Part shown: one piece after another, positions 42,596 through 51,346 of the stretch
Numbering within the stretch: the first letter of the stretch is position 1
Layout of the letters: each line of letters opens with the position of its first letter
Assembly: GCF_003385845.1 (NCBI RefSeq)
Contig: NZ_QRDJ01000007.1
Span: 399,380 to 463,379 of the forward strand
Source of the DNA: Kushneria indalinina DSM 14324
GTDB taxonomy: Bacteria > Pseudomonadota > Gammaproteobacteria > Pseudomonadales > Halomonadaceae
Direction: 5' to 3'
Length of the DNA: 64,000 nt
Position numbers and translations under genes: made by a program
The notes under the pieces: generated by a model
Told to the model about the DNA's origin: nothing
Database searches by the model: none
The model's input: the letters and a program-made list of their open reading frames with translations, nothing else

Positions 42596-43000
42596 ATGAA
42601 TGCAATCAATGAATCGACCATTCAGCACTGGGCCTGCGTCGCCCATCTGCTACAGGCCCCTCAAAACGAGGCGGAATACGACCAAAAGGTAGAAACACTG
42701 GACAGTATTCTCGATCGCATTGGCGACGATGAAGACCATCTTCTTGCAGTGCTGGCAGACCGCCTGGGGGATCTGATCGAAGCCTACGATCAGGCGCATC
42801 GACCGATGCCGGAGGTTTCCGGAATTGAAGCACTGCGCTATCTCATGAGTGAACATGGCATCGCGCAATCGCAGCTGCCAGAGGTAGGCGCTCAGTCCGT
42901 TGTTTCGGCAACGCTCGCCGGAAAGCGTCAACTCAACTGGCGGCAGGTGCGCGCCCTGTCAGACCGTTTTGGTGTCTCGACAGAGACCTTCAGAGGATGA
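42596..43000 (+). CDS. HigA-family antitoxin, apparently orphan
   Basis: A 134-residue HigA-like protein. The C-terminal HTH is Leu-Arg-Tyr-Leu-Met-Ser-Glu-His-Gly, then Leu-Pro-Glu-Val-Gly-Ala-Gln-Ser-Val-Val-Ser, then Leu-Ala-Gly-Lys-Arg-Gln-Leu. The layout parallels E. coli HigA/YgjM, which normally follows the HigB mRNA interferase. Here fosA is upstream and no HigB frame is present in either direction. The ATG at 42596 follows AAGGA; two earlier ATGs (42581, 42590) are in frame. It may simply be a transcription regulator. Confidence 0.8.
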   Translation: MNAINESTIQHWACVAHLLQAPQNEAEYDQKVETLDSILDRIGDDEDHLLAVLADRLGDLIEAYDQAHRPMPEVSGIEALRYLMSEHGIAQSQLPEVGAQSVVSATLAGKRQLNWRQVRALSDRFGVSTETFRG

Positions 43001-43058
43001 CGACTGAATCGCCCCATGAAGTGACAAAGTGGTACCAGCCCCAAACAACAGACGCGCA

Positions 43059-43092
43059 AAAACCCTGAGCGGACTCAGTAGCAGTATCAAAA
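43059..43092 (+). repeat. Direct repeat, copy 2 (right of fosA cassette)
   Basis: Partner of 41544-41577 with differences at two bases. On the minus strand CTGAG-TCCG-CTCAG followed by GG and five T would act as the terminator of tRNA-Arg, 30 bases away. Confidence 0.75.
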
Positions 43093-43121
43093 CAATGAAG
43101 GGATAAAGCAGGGAAAGGAAG

Positions 43122-43198
43122 TGGCGCGCTTGTTGGGATTCGAACCCAAGACCCCCGCCTTCGGAGGGCGGTACTCTATCCAGCTGAGCTACAAGCGC
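43122..43198 (-). tRNA. tRNA-Arg(CCG)
   Basis: A cloverleaf of 77 bases including encoded CCA. The acceptor stem pairs GCGCTTG with CAAGCGC, the D arm carries AGCTCAGCTGGATAGAG, the anticodon stem CCGCC/GGCGG holds the loop CTCCGAA (anticodon CCG), and the T arm contains GGTTCGAATCC. The discriminator is G. The intact gene borders the fosA cassette. Confidence 0.95.
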
Positions 43199-43377
43199 GC
43201 GGGGTGTCTTCACGGGGAAGACAGCGCGCTATCCTAACGCCCGCGCTGGTCACTGTCCACTCCCGGGCGGGGCGCAGGGCCGCGCGTTTTGTCGGGCAGG
43301 CAAGTGCCCACAGGACTCTTATACTGGTGGTCACATCATAAAAATACCCTGACCCGATGAGCTTCAAGGAAGAGACC

Positions 43378-43701
43378 ATGCGCAAGCGCTGCACCGCCCT
43401 GACACTGGCCACGGCCATGGTGGCGGGCCTTTTGACGACGACCGCTACGGCCTACGCCGATGACCTCGATGGCCGCCAGATCTATGACGACAACTGCGCC
43501 TCCTGCCACGATGGCGGTCGCGGCCCACAGCGCGGCGCCGAGCGCTGGCAGTCGCGGCTGGATGAGGGCAGCGAGACCCTGTACACCCACGCCATTGAAG
43601 GCTTTCGCGGCATGCCGGCGCGCGGCGGCAACGAGGATCTTTCTGATGAGGAAGTGAAGGCGGGGGTCGATTACCTGGTCGCGCCGGTGGAAGATGAGTA
43701 A
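43378..43701 (+). CDS. c-type cytochrome, cytochrome c5-like
   Basis: A 107-residue exported protein. The signal peptide ends near Ala-Tyr-Ala (residues 25-27), the haem site is Cys40-Ala-Ser-Cys43-His44, and a Met (Gly-Phe-Arg-Gly-Met-Pro) is the expected sixth ligand. It ends in the short acidic sequence typical of cytochrome c5. It is probably a periplasmic electron carrier. The ATG at 43378 follows AAGGAAG. Confidence 0.9.
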   Translation: MRKRCTALTLATAMVAGLLTTTATAYADDLDGRQIYDDNCASCHDGGRGPQRGAERWQSRLDEGSETLYTHAIEGFRGMPARGGNEDLSDEEVKAGVDYLVAPVEDE

Positions 43702-43759
43702 CGTCGATCCTGATGCTTCTGACAACCCTGTTTTTTCTGCCAACAAAAGGGAGTCCCCG

Positions 43760-44620
43760 ATGGGCATGAGTGAGCAACCGGGCGGTGAGCCCACCATCGA
43801 CATGGTCGTTCAGGCGCACCAGGCGCTGAGAGCACAAAAGCCGCTGGTGCAGTGTCTGACCAACAACGTGACGGTCAACCTGGTCGCCAACGCGCTGCTG
43901 GCCGCGGGTGCCACGCCGGCGATGATCGATAATCCCGAGGAAGCCGGACGCTTTGCCACCCAGGCCAATGCAGTGCTGATCAACCTGGGCACGCCGCAGG
44001 GCGATCAGGTCAAGGCGATGCACAAGGCCGCCAGCGGTGCCCACCAGGCCGGCACGCCCTGGATCCTCGACCCCATTGGCGCGGGCAGCATGAAGTGGCG
44101 CCACGGTCTGGCGCTGGAGCTGCTGGAACATCGGCCCACGGTGGTGCGCGGCAACGCCTCGGAGATCATCGGCCTGGCCGGTCAGGAAGGCAACGGGCGC
44201 GGTGTGGACAGCGCCATGAGCTCCCAGACCGCCGTCGGTGCCGCGCGGGAGCTGCTGGCTCAGGCCTGTGCGGTGTCGGCCTCGGGGCCGGTGGATACGC
44301 TGGTCGGCCCGCTGCTGGATCGCCACCACAACGGCCAGGCGGTGGTTGAAGTCGGCGGTGGCAGCGAGTGGCAGCCGCGCGTCTCCGGCACCGGCTGTGC
44401 ACTTGGCGCGATCGTCGCGGCCTACTGCGCCGTGGTGCGTGATCCGTTGTGCGCCGCGGTGGCTGCTCACGTCCACGTCGCCGTAGCCGCCGAGCTTGCC
44501 GAGGAGCACGCCCAGGGGCCGGGCAGCTTTGCCATGGCCTGGCTGGACGCACTCGATCAGGTCGATGAGGCGCTGCTGCGCCAGCGCGGACTGATCGCTG
44601 TGCGCTGGCTGGATGCCTGA
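43760..44620 (+). CDS. thiM: Hydroxyethylthiazole kinase
   Basis: A 286-residue ThiM, with Cys-Leu-Thr-Asn-Asn-Val-Thr, Asp-Pro-Ile-Gly-Ala-Gly, Arg-Gly-Asn-Ala-Ser-Glu-Ile and the phosphate-binding Ser-Gly-Thr-Gly-Cys-Ala-Leu-Gly. It phosphorylates 4-methyl-5-(2-hydroxyethyl)thiazole for thiamine salvage in the cytoplasm. The ATG at 43760 follows AAGGGAG. No ThiD or ThiE neighbour and no TPP riboswitch are visible upstream. Confidence 0.93.
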   Translation: MGMSEQPGGEPTIDMVVQAHQALRAQKPLVQCLTNNVTVNLVANALLAAGATPAMIDNPEEAGRFATQANAVLINLGTPQGDQVKAMHKAASGAHQAGTPWILDPIGAGSMKWRHGLALELLEHRPTVVRGNASEIIGLAGQEGNGRGVDSAMSSQTAVGAARELLAQACAVSASGPVDTLVGPLLDRHHNGQAVVEVGGGSEWQPRVSGTGCALGAIVAAYCAVVRDPLCAAVAAHVHVAVAAELAEEHAQGPGSFAMAWLDALDQVDEALLRQRGLIAVRWLDA

Positions 44621-44634
44621 GCCACGCGGATGAG

Positions 44635-45588
44635 TCACGCGGAAAGGGCGCAGCGAAAGCCGAGATTGCCTGACGAGGAGTCCGGCGTATTGCCGGTACG
44701 TGCTGCGACCCGGTAGCGGTTGCAGTAGGAGCGGTGACACAGATAGGAGCCGCCGCGCATGACGCGGACCTGACCGCTGGCCGGGCCGGTCGGGTCCGCC
44801 GGTACGGGGGCCGGGTGCGCCACGCCGAACCAGTCGGCACACCACTCCCACACATTGCCGCTGGCGTTGAAGATGCCATAGCCGTTGGGCGCAAACGCAT
44901 CGACCGGGCAGGTGGCCATGTGGCCATCCTCACAGGTGTTGTGAGTGGGGAATTGCCCCTGCCAGATATTGCAGCGGTGCTGCCCGTCGGGCATCAGCTC
45001 ATCGCCCCAGGGGTAGCGCTTTTGTTCCAGACCGCCGCGCGCCATGAACTCCCACTCGGCCTCGGTCGGCAGCCGCTTGCCGACCCAGCGGCAGTACGCC
45101 AGCGCGTCGTTGTATGAGACGTGAATCACCGGGTGCTGTTCGCGCCCCTCAAGTGACGTGCCCGGGCCCTCGGGCTGATGCCAGCACGCCCCCTCGATCG
45201 CCAGCCACCAGGGGGTGCCAGGGACACTGCCCACGGTGCGCTCACGATTGCCCTGTGACACCAGCCCTTCAAACACGAACGACCAGCCAAAATCTTCCGC
45301 CTCGGTGACATACCCCGTGGCCGTGACAAACTCGGCAAAGGCCGCGTTGCTGACGGCGCAGGCATCGATCAGAAACGGCGCGACGCTCACCTCCCGAATC
45401 GGCCCCTCGCCATCCTGCGCAAAGCCCTCGATGTCATCGGTGCCCATCAGAAACCGCCCCCCGGACAGGGAGCACATGCCGGTCGTGTCGGTCGGCGCCT
45501 GACGCGCGGCAATGGCAGGGGCTGCTCGTTCATCGTGCCCCGGCGGACGCGAGGCAGCACAACAGGGGGAGGAAGGCCTTGAGGTCAT
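44635..45588 (-). CDS. Formylglycine-generating enzyme (sulfatase maturation)
   Basis: A 317-residue FGE/SUMF1-type enzyme. It carries Gly-Gly-Arg-Phe-Leu-Met-Gly, then Pro-Val-Ile-His-Val-Ser-Tyr-Asn-Asp-Ala, Leu-Pro-Thr-Glu-Ala-Glu-Trp-Glu, and the C-terminal active site Gly-Gly-Ser-Tyr-Leu-Cys-His-Arg-Ser-Tyr-Cys-Asn-Arg, where the two Cys bind copper. It oxidises the Cys of a sulfatase Cys-x-Pro-x-Arg motif to formylglycine. A sulfatase with that motif lies 1.2 kb away, so the pair should work together. The start at 45588 is the best of several ATG; the ribosome site is weak. It is divergent from the lacI gene. Confidence 0.92.
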   Translation of the reverse strand: MTSRPSSPCCAASRPPGHDERAAPAIAARQAPTDTTGMCSLSGGRFLMGTDDIEGFAQDGEGPIREVSVAPFLIDACAVSNAAFAEFVTATGYVTEAEDFGWSFVFEGLVSQGNRERTVGSVPGTPWWLAIEGACWHQPEGPGTSLEGREQHPVIHVSYNDALAYCRWVGKRLPTEAEWEFMARGGLEQKRYPWGDELMPDGQHRCNIWQGQFPTHNTCEDGHMATCPVDAFAPNGYGIFNASGNVWEWCADWFGVAHPAPVPADPTGPASGQVRVMRGGSYLCHRSYCNRYRVAARTGNTPDSSSGNLGFRCALSA

Positions 45589-45731
45589 GATCGATTCCGG
45601 ACAGGCAGGCCATGGGCGGTACACACCGCCCCCCACGGCCCTACAATGGGTTCAAATAGGCCTTTACTGCACATCGCCCGGGCCATGGCGTCAAGGGTCG
45701 AAGACCATCAAAACGTTCAAAAGGCAGCACC

Positions 45732-46757
45732 ATGAAGCGAGTGACCCTGAGTCAGGTGGCCGAGCATGCAGGCGTCTCCCGTGCCACGGCGTCGCTGGTC
45801 GTGCGCGGCGAAGGGCGCATCAGTGCCGAGACCCGTGCGCGCGTCCAGCAGACCATGCAGGCGCTGGGCTATGTCTATCACCGCGGCGCGGCAGCCCTGC
45901 GCGAGCAGCGCAGCGGCGTCGTGGGCCTACTGGTGACCCAGCTTTCCAACCCCTTTCATGCCGCCATGGCGGTACATTTCGAGCAGACGCTGGCCGAGGC
46001 GGGCTATCTGACCATGCTGGCCAACACCTTCGACAGCCCCGAACGCGAGCGCTCGCTGATCCGCTCGATGCGCGAAATGCCGGTCGATGCGCTGGTGCAT
46101 GTGCCGGTGTCGACACCCGCTCATGGCGAACCGGAAGAGCTGCCGGCCGGCTACTGGCCCGATCTGGCGCTCACCCGCCAGCCCCGGGTCGATACGGCCT
46201 GGATCGGCCAGAACGATGTCCATGGCGGCACCCTGGCCGCCGAGCATTTGAGCCGCGTGCATGGCTGCCGGCGGCTGGTCTATCTGGGAGGACCGAGCGG
46301 GGCCTCGGTGCGCACGGAAAGGCTGCAGGGGGTCACAAACGCCATTGAAGCGGTCGGTGGCGAGCTGGTGGCCGACATGGCCGGGCACGCCAGCGTACGC
46401 GGCGGCCTGCAGCTGGCCGAGCAGTGGCTGGAAAGCTCCATCGCCACCGATGGCGTGATCTGTCACAGCGATATCATCGCCTTTGCCCTGATGGCCGCCT
46501 GTCGTCAACGGACCGGCCATATCCCCTGGCCGATCATCGGCTTTGACGGGCTCGAGGAGTCCGCGCTCTATGATCCGCCGCTAACCACCGTTACGGTCGG
46601 GCCGGAGGAGATGGGCGCGCTGGCCGCCCAGCGCATTCTGGCGCTCCTCGAACAACAGGACATACCGCGGGAGCAGCGTCTGGACCCTGTACTGGCGGTG
46701 CGTGCCTCCTGCGGCTGTAGCTCAGCGACAAAAGGCCAGACACAGGTCGAATTGTGA
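45732..46757 (+). CDS. LacI-family regulator of the sulfatase locus
   Basis: A 341-residue LacI-type repressor. The HTH is Val-Thr-Leu-Ser-Gln-Val-Ala-Glu-His-Ala-Gly-Val-Ser-Arg-Ala-Thr-Ala-Ser at residues 4-21, then the sugar-binding domain. The gene is divergent from the FGE gene and immediately precedes the sulfatase operon, whose upstream palindrome (46785-46800) is its likely operator. The inducer is unknown. Confidence 0.88.
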   Translation: MKRVTLSQVAEHAGVSRATASLVVRGEGRISAETRARVQQTMQALGYVYHRGAAALREQRSGVVGLLVTQLSNPFHAAMAVHFEQTLAEAGYLTMLANTFDSPERERSLIRSMREMPVDALVHVPVSTPAHGEPEELPAGYWPDLALTRQPRVDTAWIGQNDVHGGTLAAEHLSRVHGCRRLVYLGGPSGASVRTERLQGVTNAIEAVGGELVADMAGHASVRGGLQLAEQWLESSIATDGVICHSDIIAFALMAACRQRTGHIPWPIIGFDGLEESALYDPPLTTVTVGPEEMGALAAQRILALLEQQDIPREQRLDPVLAVRASCGCSSATKGQTQVEL

Positions 46758-46784
46758 GGGCCGGCCGGTCTCCATACCGTGACT

Positions 46785-46800
46785 GGTAGATCGATCTACC
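46785..46800 (+). promoter_or_regulatory. LacI-type operator palindrome
   Basis: GGTAGATCGATCTACC is a perfect 16-base palindrome with a central CG, the LacI/GalR operator pattern, 22 bases before the sulfatase start. Confidence 0.75.
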
Positions 46801-46821
46801 TGACTCCGCTGGAGACCCCCC

Positions 46822-48180
46822 ATGACACAGCCTGACGGCACACGGCCGGATATTGTCCTGATTCACTGCCACGACCTGGGCCGCTGGCTCTCCTGCTACG
46901 GCATGCCCTCCGTGCCGAGCCCCAACCTTGAACGCTTCGCCGGTAACGCCACGGTCTTTGATAACGCCCACGCTGCCGCCCCGCTGTGCTCGCCGGCCCG
47001 GGGCGCGCTGTTTACCGGCCTGTCACCGCACCAGAACGGCGTTCAGGGGCTGGCACACGATGCCTGGCGCTATCGCGAAAATGTGCTGACGGCCCCCGAG
47101 CATCTGCACGAGCTGGGCTATCGCTCCACCCTTATCGGGCTGCAGCACGAGCACGTCGACCCGGATGTGCTGGGCTATGACGAGGTGGCCGGCGCCGGCT
47201 TTCTACCCCGCGCCCATCAGGTAGTCGATGCCGCCCATGGCTGGCTGTCTGCGCAGCCGCCGCGTGAGGCGCGCGCCCCGCTGTTTGCCGCCATCGGCGT
47301 GTGGGAGGTGCATCGGCCGTGGCCGGAGAGCGATTACACTCCGGCCGATCCGGCCGAGGTCGAGGTGCCGGCCTTTTTGCCGGACACGCCCGAGACGCGG
47401 CGCGACATTGCCGCCTTCCACGGCTCGATCCGCCAGCTCGATGAGGCCATGGGGCGTCTGTTCGAGGCGCTGGACAGCACCCTCGATCCGACCCATACGC
47501 TGATCATGTTCACTACCGACCACGGCACGGCCTTCCCGCGCGCCAAGAGCACCCTGTATGACGCCGGCACCGGGGTCAGCCTGCTGGTTCGTCCGCCCAC
47601 TGCCTGGGGCGAGGCGCCGGCCCGGGTCGATAACATCGCAAGCCATGTCGATATCCTGCCCACTCTGCTCGAGGTGGCCGGCGGCCCGATCAACCCGGCG
47701 CTGGAGGGGCGCTCGCTGGTGCCGCTGCTCGCCGCGGCCGAGCCCCCGGCGGCAGACGATCGGGTGATCTTCACCGAGAAGACCTATCACGACAACTACG
47801 ACCCCAAGCGGGCCGTGCGCACACGCGACTTTGCCCTGATTCGCAACTTCACGCCCGGGCCGAAGCTCGCGCTGTCGCTGGACCTGGAGCACAGCCCCAC
47901 CCGCCAGGGCATGGGCGATGCCCACCTCGAAGAGCGCGACATGACCGAGCTCTATGACCGTCGCGTCGATCCGCACGAGCTCAATAACGTCTTCGATCAG
48001 CCGGAATATCAGGAGGTTCAGATCCGGCTTCTGGAGGCACTCGATGAGTGGATGACCACCACCCGGGACCCGCTGCTCGAGGGGCCGATACAGCCGCCGA
48101 AACACCGTAGCCGCGCCACGGACGCCCTGCCCCCGCTGGCGACACACGCCACCACCTCCATATCAGGAGTGTCATCATGA
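46822..48180 (+). CDS. Cys-type sulfatase (heparan-N-sulfatase/choline-sulfatase-like)
   Basis: A 452-residue type I sulfatase. The modification motif Leu-Cys56-Ser-Pro-Ala-Arg60 requires conversion of Cys56 to formylglycine by the neighbouring FGE. Metal ligands are seen early (Cys-His-Asp-Leu-Gly) and late (Thr-Thr-Asp-His-Gly). There is no signal peptide, so it acts in the cytoplasm on an imported sulfated compound. It overlaps the sugar transporter by 4 bases. The substrate is probably a sulfated sugar; the exact compound is not predictable. Confidence 0.9.
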   Translation: MTQPDGTRPDIVLIHCHDLGRWLSCYGMPSVPSPNLERFAGNATVFDNAHAAAPLCSPARGALFTGLSPHQNGVQGLAHDAWRYRENVLTAPEHLHELGYRSTLIGLQHEHVDPDVLGYDEVAGAGFLPRAHQVVDAAHGWLSAQPPREARAPLFAAIGVWEVHRPWPESDYTPADPAEVEVPAFLPDTPETRRDIAAFHGSIRQLDEAMGRLFEALDSTLDPTHTLIMFTTDHGTAFPRAKSTLYDAGTGVSLLVRPPTAWGEAPARVDNIASHVDILPTLLEVAGGPINPALEGRSLVPLLAAAEPPAADDRVIFTEKTYHDNYDPKRAVRTRDFALIRNFTPGPKLALSLDLEHSPTRQGMGDAHLEERDMTELYDRRVDPHELNNVFDQPEYQEVQIRLLEALDEWMTTTRDPLLEGPIQPPKHRSRATDALPPLATHATTSISGVSS

Positions 48181-49556
48181 CGGCCTCGACAAGTGTGAGC
48201 GATTCCGCCACGGCGCGATCGCCGCTGGTGATCTTTGGCCTGGGCGCGCTGGCCGAGCTTTTGTTCGGCTATGACCTGGGCATTATCGGCGTGGCATTGC
48301 TCTCGATCGAACAGGATTTCGCGCTGGACCCGATGACCCGGGGCCTGGTGGTCAGCTCCATTCTGTTCGGCGCCACCATCGGTGTCGGCGTGGCCGGCTG
48401 GCTTGCCGACCGTCTGGGGCGCAAGCCGGCGCTGATACTGACCGGCGTGATCTTTGCCGTCAGCGGGGTGGCCGCCGCGCTGGCCCCCGGGGTGGTATCG
48501 CTGATCGTGGCGCGCATGATCATGGGCCTGGGTGTGGGCGCCTCGGCGGTCGTGGTCTCTGTCTACCTGGTCGAGGTGGCACCGACACATCTGCGGGGCC
48601 GCGTGGGGGCCATGGGACAGCTGATGGTGGTCTCGGGCATCCTGCTGGCCTATCTGGTGGGCTACGCCCTGCAGCCCTTCCATGCCTGGCGCTGGATGAT
48701 CGGTCTGTCGGCCATTCCGGCACTGGCGCTGCTCATCGGGCTGATCTTCATGCCCGAGACCCCGCGCTGGCTGGTGATGCACGATCGTATTGAGGCCGCC
48801 CGCAAGGCGCTCGGAATGCTGGGGCGCACGCCCCGCGAGGTCGATGCCGAACTTGATGAGCTGGTCAGCGCTCACCGTGCCGGTGAGATCGGCGGGCCGG
48901 CCAAGAGCTCGGTGCTCAAACAGATGCTCTCGCCCCGACTGCGCTCTGCCTCACTGGCGGCCGCCGCCGTGGCCATTCTGGTACAGTTCATCGGCGTCAA
49001 TTCGATCATCTACTACGCGCCAACGACGCTCTCCCGCGCCGGCTTTGGCGATGCGGCGGCGGTCACTGCCAATCTGGGCATCGGGGTGGTCAACGTGGCC
49101 TTCACGATCATTGGCGTGCTGATCATGGACCGGTTCTCCCGCAAGCGCCTGATGGGCCTGGGCGCCTTGGTCATGCTGCTGACCATGGCCTTTCTGGGAA
49201 CCCATGCTGCCATGCGCCCGGAGCCCTCGATGTCGAGCGCCTGGATCAATCTGATCGGCATGATGATCTTCTTCGCCGCCTTTGCGCTCTCCTGGGGCGT
49301 GTGCGTGCGGGTCGTCATCTCGGAGCTTTTTCCCTCCTCGATTCGCGGCACGGCCGCCGGGCTGATTCTGGTCCTCAACTGGCTGGCCAACTTTATCGTC
49401 GGGCAGGCCTTCCCCTCGCTGCTGGATTACAGCGCCGCGCTGAGCTTTTTCATCTTCGCCGGCGTCGGGGTCGTGGCCTGGCTGTTTGTCATGTTCTATC
49501 TGCCTGAAACCGGCAGTGGGCGCAGCCTGGAGGATATCCAGCAGCGTGCCTCCTGA
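48177..49556 (+). CDS. MFS sugar porter (GalP/XylE-like)
   Basis: A 459-residue, 12-helix major facilitator. Family motifs are Asp-Arg-Leu-Gly-Arg-Lys (after helix 2), Pro-Glu-Thr-Pro-Arg-Trp-Leu in the central loop, and Pro-Glu-Thr near the C-terminus. It is co-transcribed with the sulfatase (ATGA overlap) and would import the substrate of that enzyme. Confidence 0.9.
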   Translation: MTASTSVSDSATARSPLVIFGLGALAELLFGYDLGIIGVALLSIEQDFALDPMTRGLVVSSILFGATIGVGVAGWLADRLGRKPALILTGVIFAVSGVAAALAPGVVSLIVARMIMGLGVGASAVVVSVYLVEVAPTHLRGRVGAMGQLMVVSGILLAYLVGYALQPFHAWRWMIGLSAIPALALLIGLIFMPETPRWLVMHDRIEAARKALGMLGRTPREVDAELDELVSAHRAGEIGGPAKSSVLKQMLSPRLRSASLAAAAVAILVQFIGVNSIIYYAPTTLSRAGFGDAAAVTANLGIGVVNVAFTIIGVLIMDRFSRKRLMGLGALVMLLTMAFLGTHAAMRPEPSMSSAWINLIGMMIFFAAFALSWGVCVRVVISELFPSSIRGTAAGLILVLNWLANFIVGQAFPSLLDYSAALSFFIFAGVGVVAWLFVMFYLPETGSGRSLEDIQQRAS

Positions 49557-49585
49557 GTCAGTCGCCGCAAGGCAGCAGAATGCGC

Positions 49586-49612
49586 AGCGGGGTGTGGCAC
49601 GCCCACCCCGCT
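49586..49612. terminator. GC hairpin between transporter and crtD-like gene
   Basis: AGCGGGGTG and CACCCCGCT form a strong stem around an 8-base loop, but no T tract follows. It may be a weak terminator. Confidence 0.4.
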
Positions 49613-49759
49613 TAAATCCGTCTACAGGGCCGCCCCCGCACAGGGGCTATACTCACGCTCAGCCTTTCAACGCCCGGCAGAGCACTCACGCATGGCCCAT
49701 GATGTTTCACCTATCTCCCAACGCCACCGGCCTCAAATCCCGCTCGGGAGGCTGACGCC

Positions 49760-51346
49760 ATGACCCGTTCCCACGCCTCCAACACCGCGCCGCGCATCGC
49801 CGTCATCGGCGCCGGCATCGCAGGAATGGCGGCGGCCATCCGCCTGCGCCTTCAGGGCAATCACGTCGAGGTGTTCGAGGCCGGTGCCACGGCGGGCGGC
49901 AAGCTGGGTGAGCTGGTGCTGGGCGAGTACCGCTTCGGCATCGGCCCGTCCCTTCTGACCATGCCGGAATACATCGACGAGCTGTTTGCGCTGGCCGGTG
50001 AGATGCCATCGGAGCACTTTCGCTATCAGCGGCTGGACACCGTGTGCCGCTACGCCTGGGAAGACGGCACCCGGCTGGATGCCCGCGCCGACCCGCAGGC
50101 CTTTGCCCATGAAGTCGAACAGGTGCTCGGCGTGCCGGCACAGCGGGTGCTGAAAACGCTGGCCCACGGCGAGGAGAAATACCGCCTCACCGGGCACACC
50201 TTTCTGGAAAAGTCGCTGCACTCATCAGACACCTGGCTGACGCCGGAGGTGGGCCACGCCCTGACCCGGCTGCATCGGCTGGATCTCACTCGTACCCTGC
50301 ATCAGGTGCACCAGCGCGATCTGAAAGAGCCGCATCTGGTCCAGCTCTTTGATCGCTTTGCGACCTATAACGGCTCCAACCCCTACCGCGCGCCAGGGCT
50401 TTTATCCATGATCGCCCACTTCGAGCACGGCGCCGGCGCCTTCGTGCCCGAGGGCGGCATGCCGGCAATCGGCCGGGCGCTGTTCGATCTGGCCGAGCGG
50501 GTGGGCGTGATCTTTCACTTCAACACCGCGGTGGCAGAGATTCTCACCCACCGCGATGGGCGCCGGCCGCGCGCGGTGGGGCTGCGCCTGCAGGATGAGC
50601 GGGAAGTGCTGCTGGATCGCGTGGTCAGCAACATGGATGTGTTTTTCACCCATCAGCGGCTGCTGCCCGACGCCCCGGCGCCCACGCGGGTGCTGGCCCG
50701 GGAGAAATCGACCTCGGCGCTGATCTTCTACTGGGGTGTGGATAGATCCTTCCCGGAACTGGATGTGCATAACATCTTTTTCAGCGACGACTACGCCGGT
50801 GAGTTCGAGGCGCTGGAGGCCGGCACGCTGTGTGATGACCCGACCATCTACGTCAGCATCTCCTCGCGCTATGACCCGAGCGCGGCACCGGAAGGCGGTG
50901 AAAACTGGTTCGTGATGATCAACGCGCCCTTCGCCACGCCCGAGCAGGACTGGCCGACGCTGATCGAGCGCACCCGTGAACGCGTCATCGACAAGCTTGA
51001 GCGGATGCTGGGCAGTGAGGGCAGCCCAGCCGGGCTGCGCGAGGCGATCGTCGAGGAGTGCGTGTTTGACCCCACCACCATCGAGGCGCGCACCCTGTCG
51101 CATCTGGGCGCGCTCTACGGCACCAGCTCGAACGATCGCATGGCGGCGTTCATGCGCCACCCTAACTACAGCCGTCACATCGACGGGCTCTATTTCTGCG
51201 GCGGCAGCGTCCATCCCGGCGGCGGCCTGCCGCTATGTCTGCTGTCGGCCAGAATCATGACCGACGTCATGGCCCGTCGCGAGCCGTGGCCGACGCACGC
51301 CCCTTCTTCGCACAACGCCCTGTCTTCACAAAAGGACGATGCCTGA
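49760..51346 (+). CDS. crtD: Carotenoid desaturase, CrtD-like
   Basis: A 528-residue CrtI-family FAD oxidoreductase. The dinucleotide motif is Val-Ile-Gly-Ala-Gly-Ile-Ala-Gly-Met at residues about 16-24, then Glu-Ala-Gly-Ala-Thr-Ala-Gly-Gly-Lys. The C-terminal Gly-Gly-Ser-Val-His-Pro-Gly-Gly-Gly-Leu-Pro-Leu is the phytoene desaturase signature. Pairing with a CruF-like hydratase gene suggests 3,4-desaturation of a hydroxylated linear carotenoid. This is inferred from context; it could equally be a CrtI variant. The stop shares a base with the next ATG. Confidence 0.85.
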   Translation: MTRSHASNTAPRIAVIGAGIAGMAAAIRLRLQGNHVEVFEAGATAGGKLGELVLGEYRFGIGPSLLTMPEYIDELFALAGEMPSEHFRYQRLDTVCRYAWEDGTRLDARADPQAFAHEVEQVLGVPAQRVLKTLAHGEEKYRLTGHTFLEKSLHSSDTWLTPEVGHALTRLHRLDLTRTLHQVHQRDLKEPHLVQLFDRFATYNGSNPYRAPGLLSMIAHFEHGAGAFVPEGGMPAIGRALFDLAERVGVIFHFNTAVAEILTHRDGRRPRAVGLRLQDEREVLLDRVVSNMDVFFTHQRLLPDAPAPTRVLAREKSTSALIFYWGVDRSFPELDVHNIFFSDDYAGEFEALEAGTLCDDPTIYVSISSRYDPSAAPEGGENWFVMINAPFATPEQDWPTLIERTRERVIDKLERMLGSEGSPAGLREAIVEECVFDPTTIEARTLSHLGALYGTSSNDRMAAFMRHPNYSRHIDGLYFCGGSVHPGGGLPLCLLSARIMTDVMARREPWPTHAPSSHNALSSQKDDA

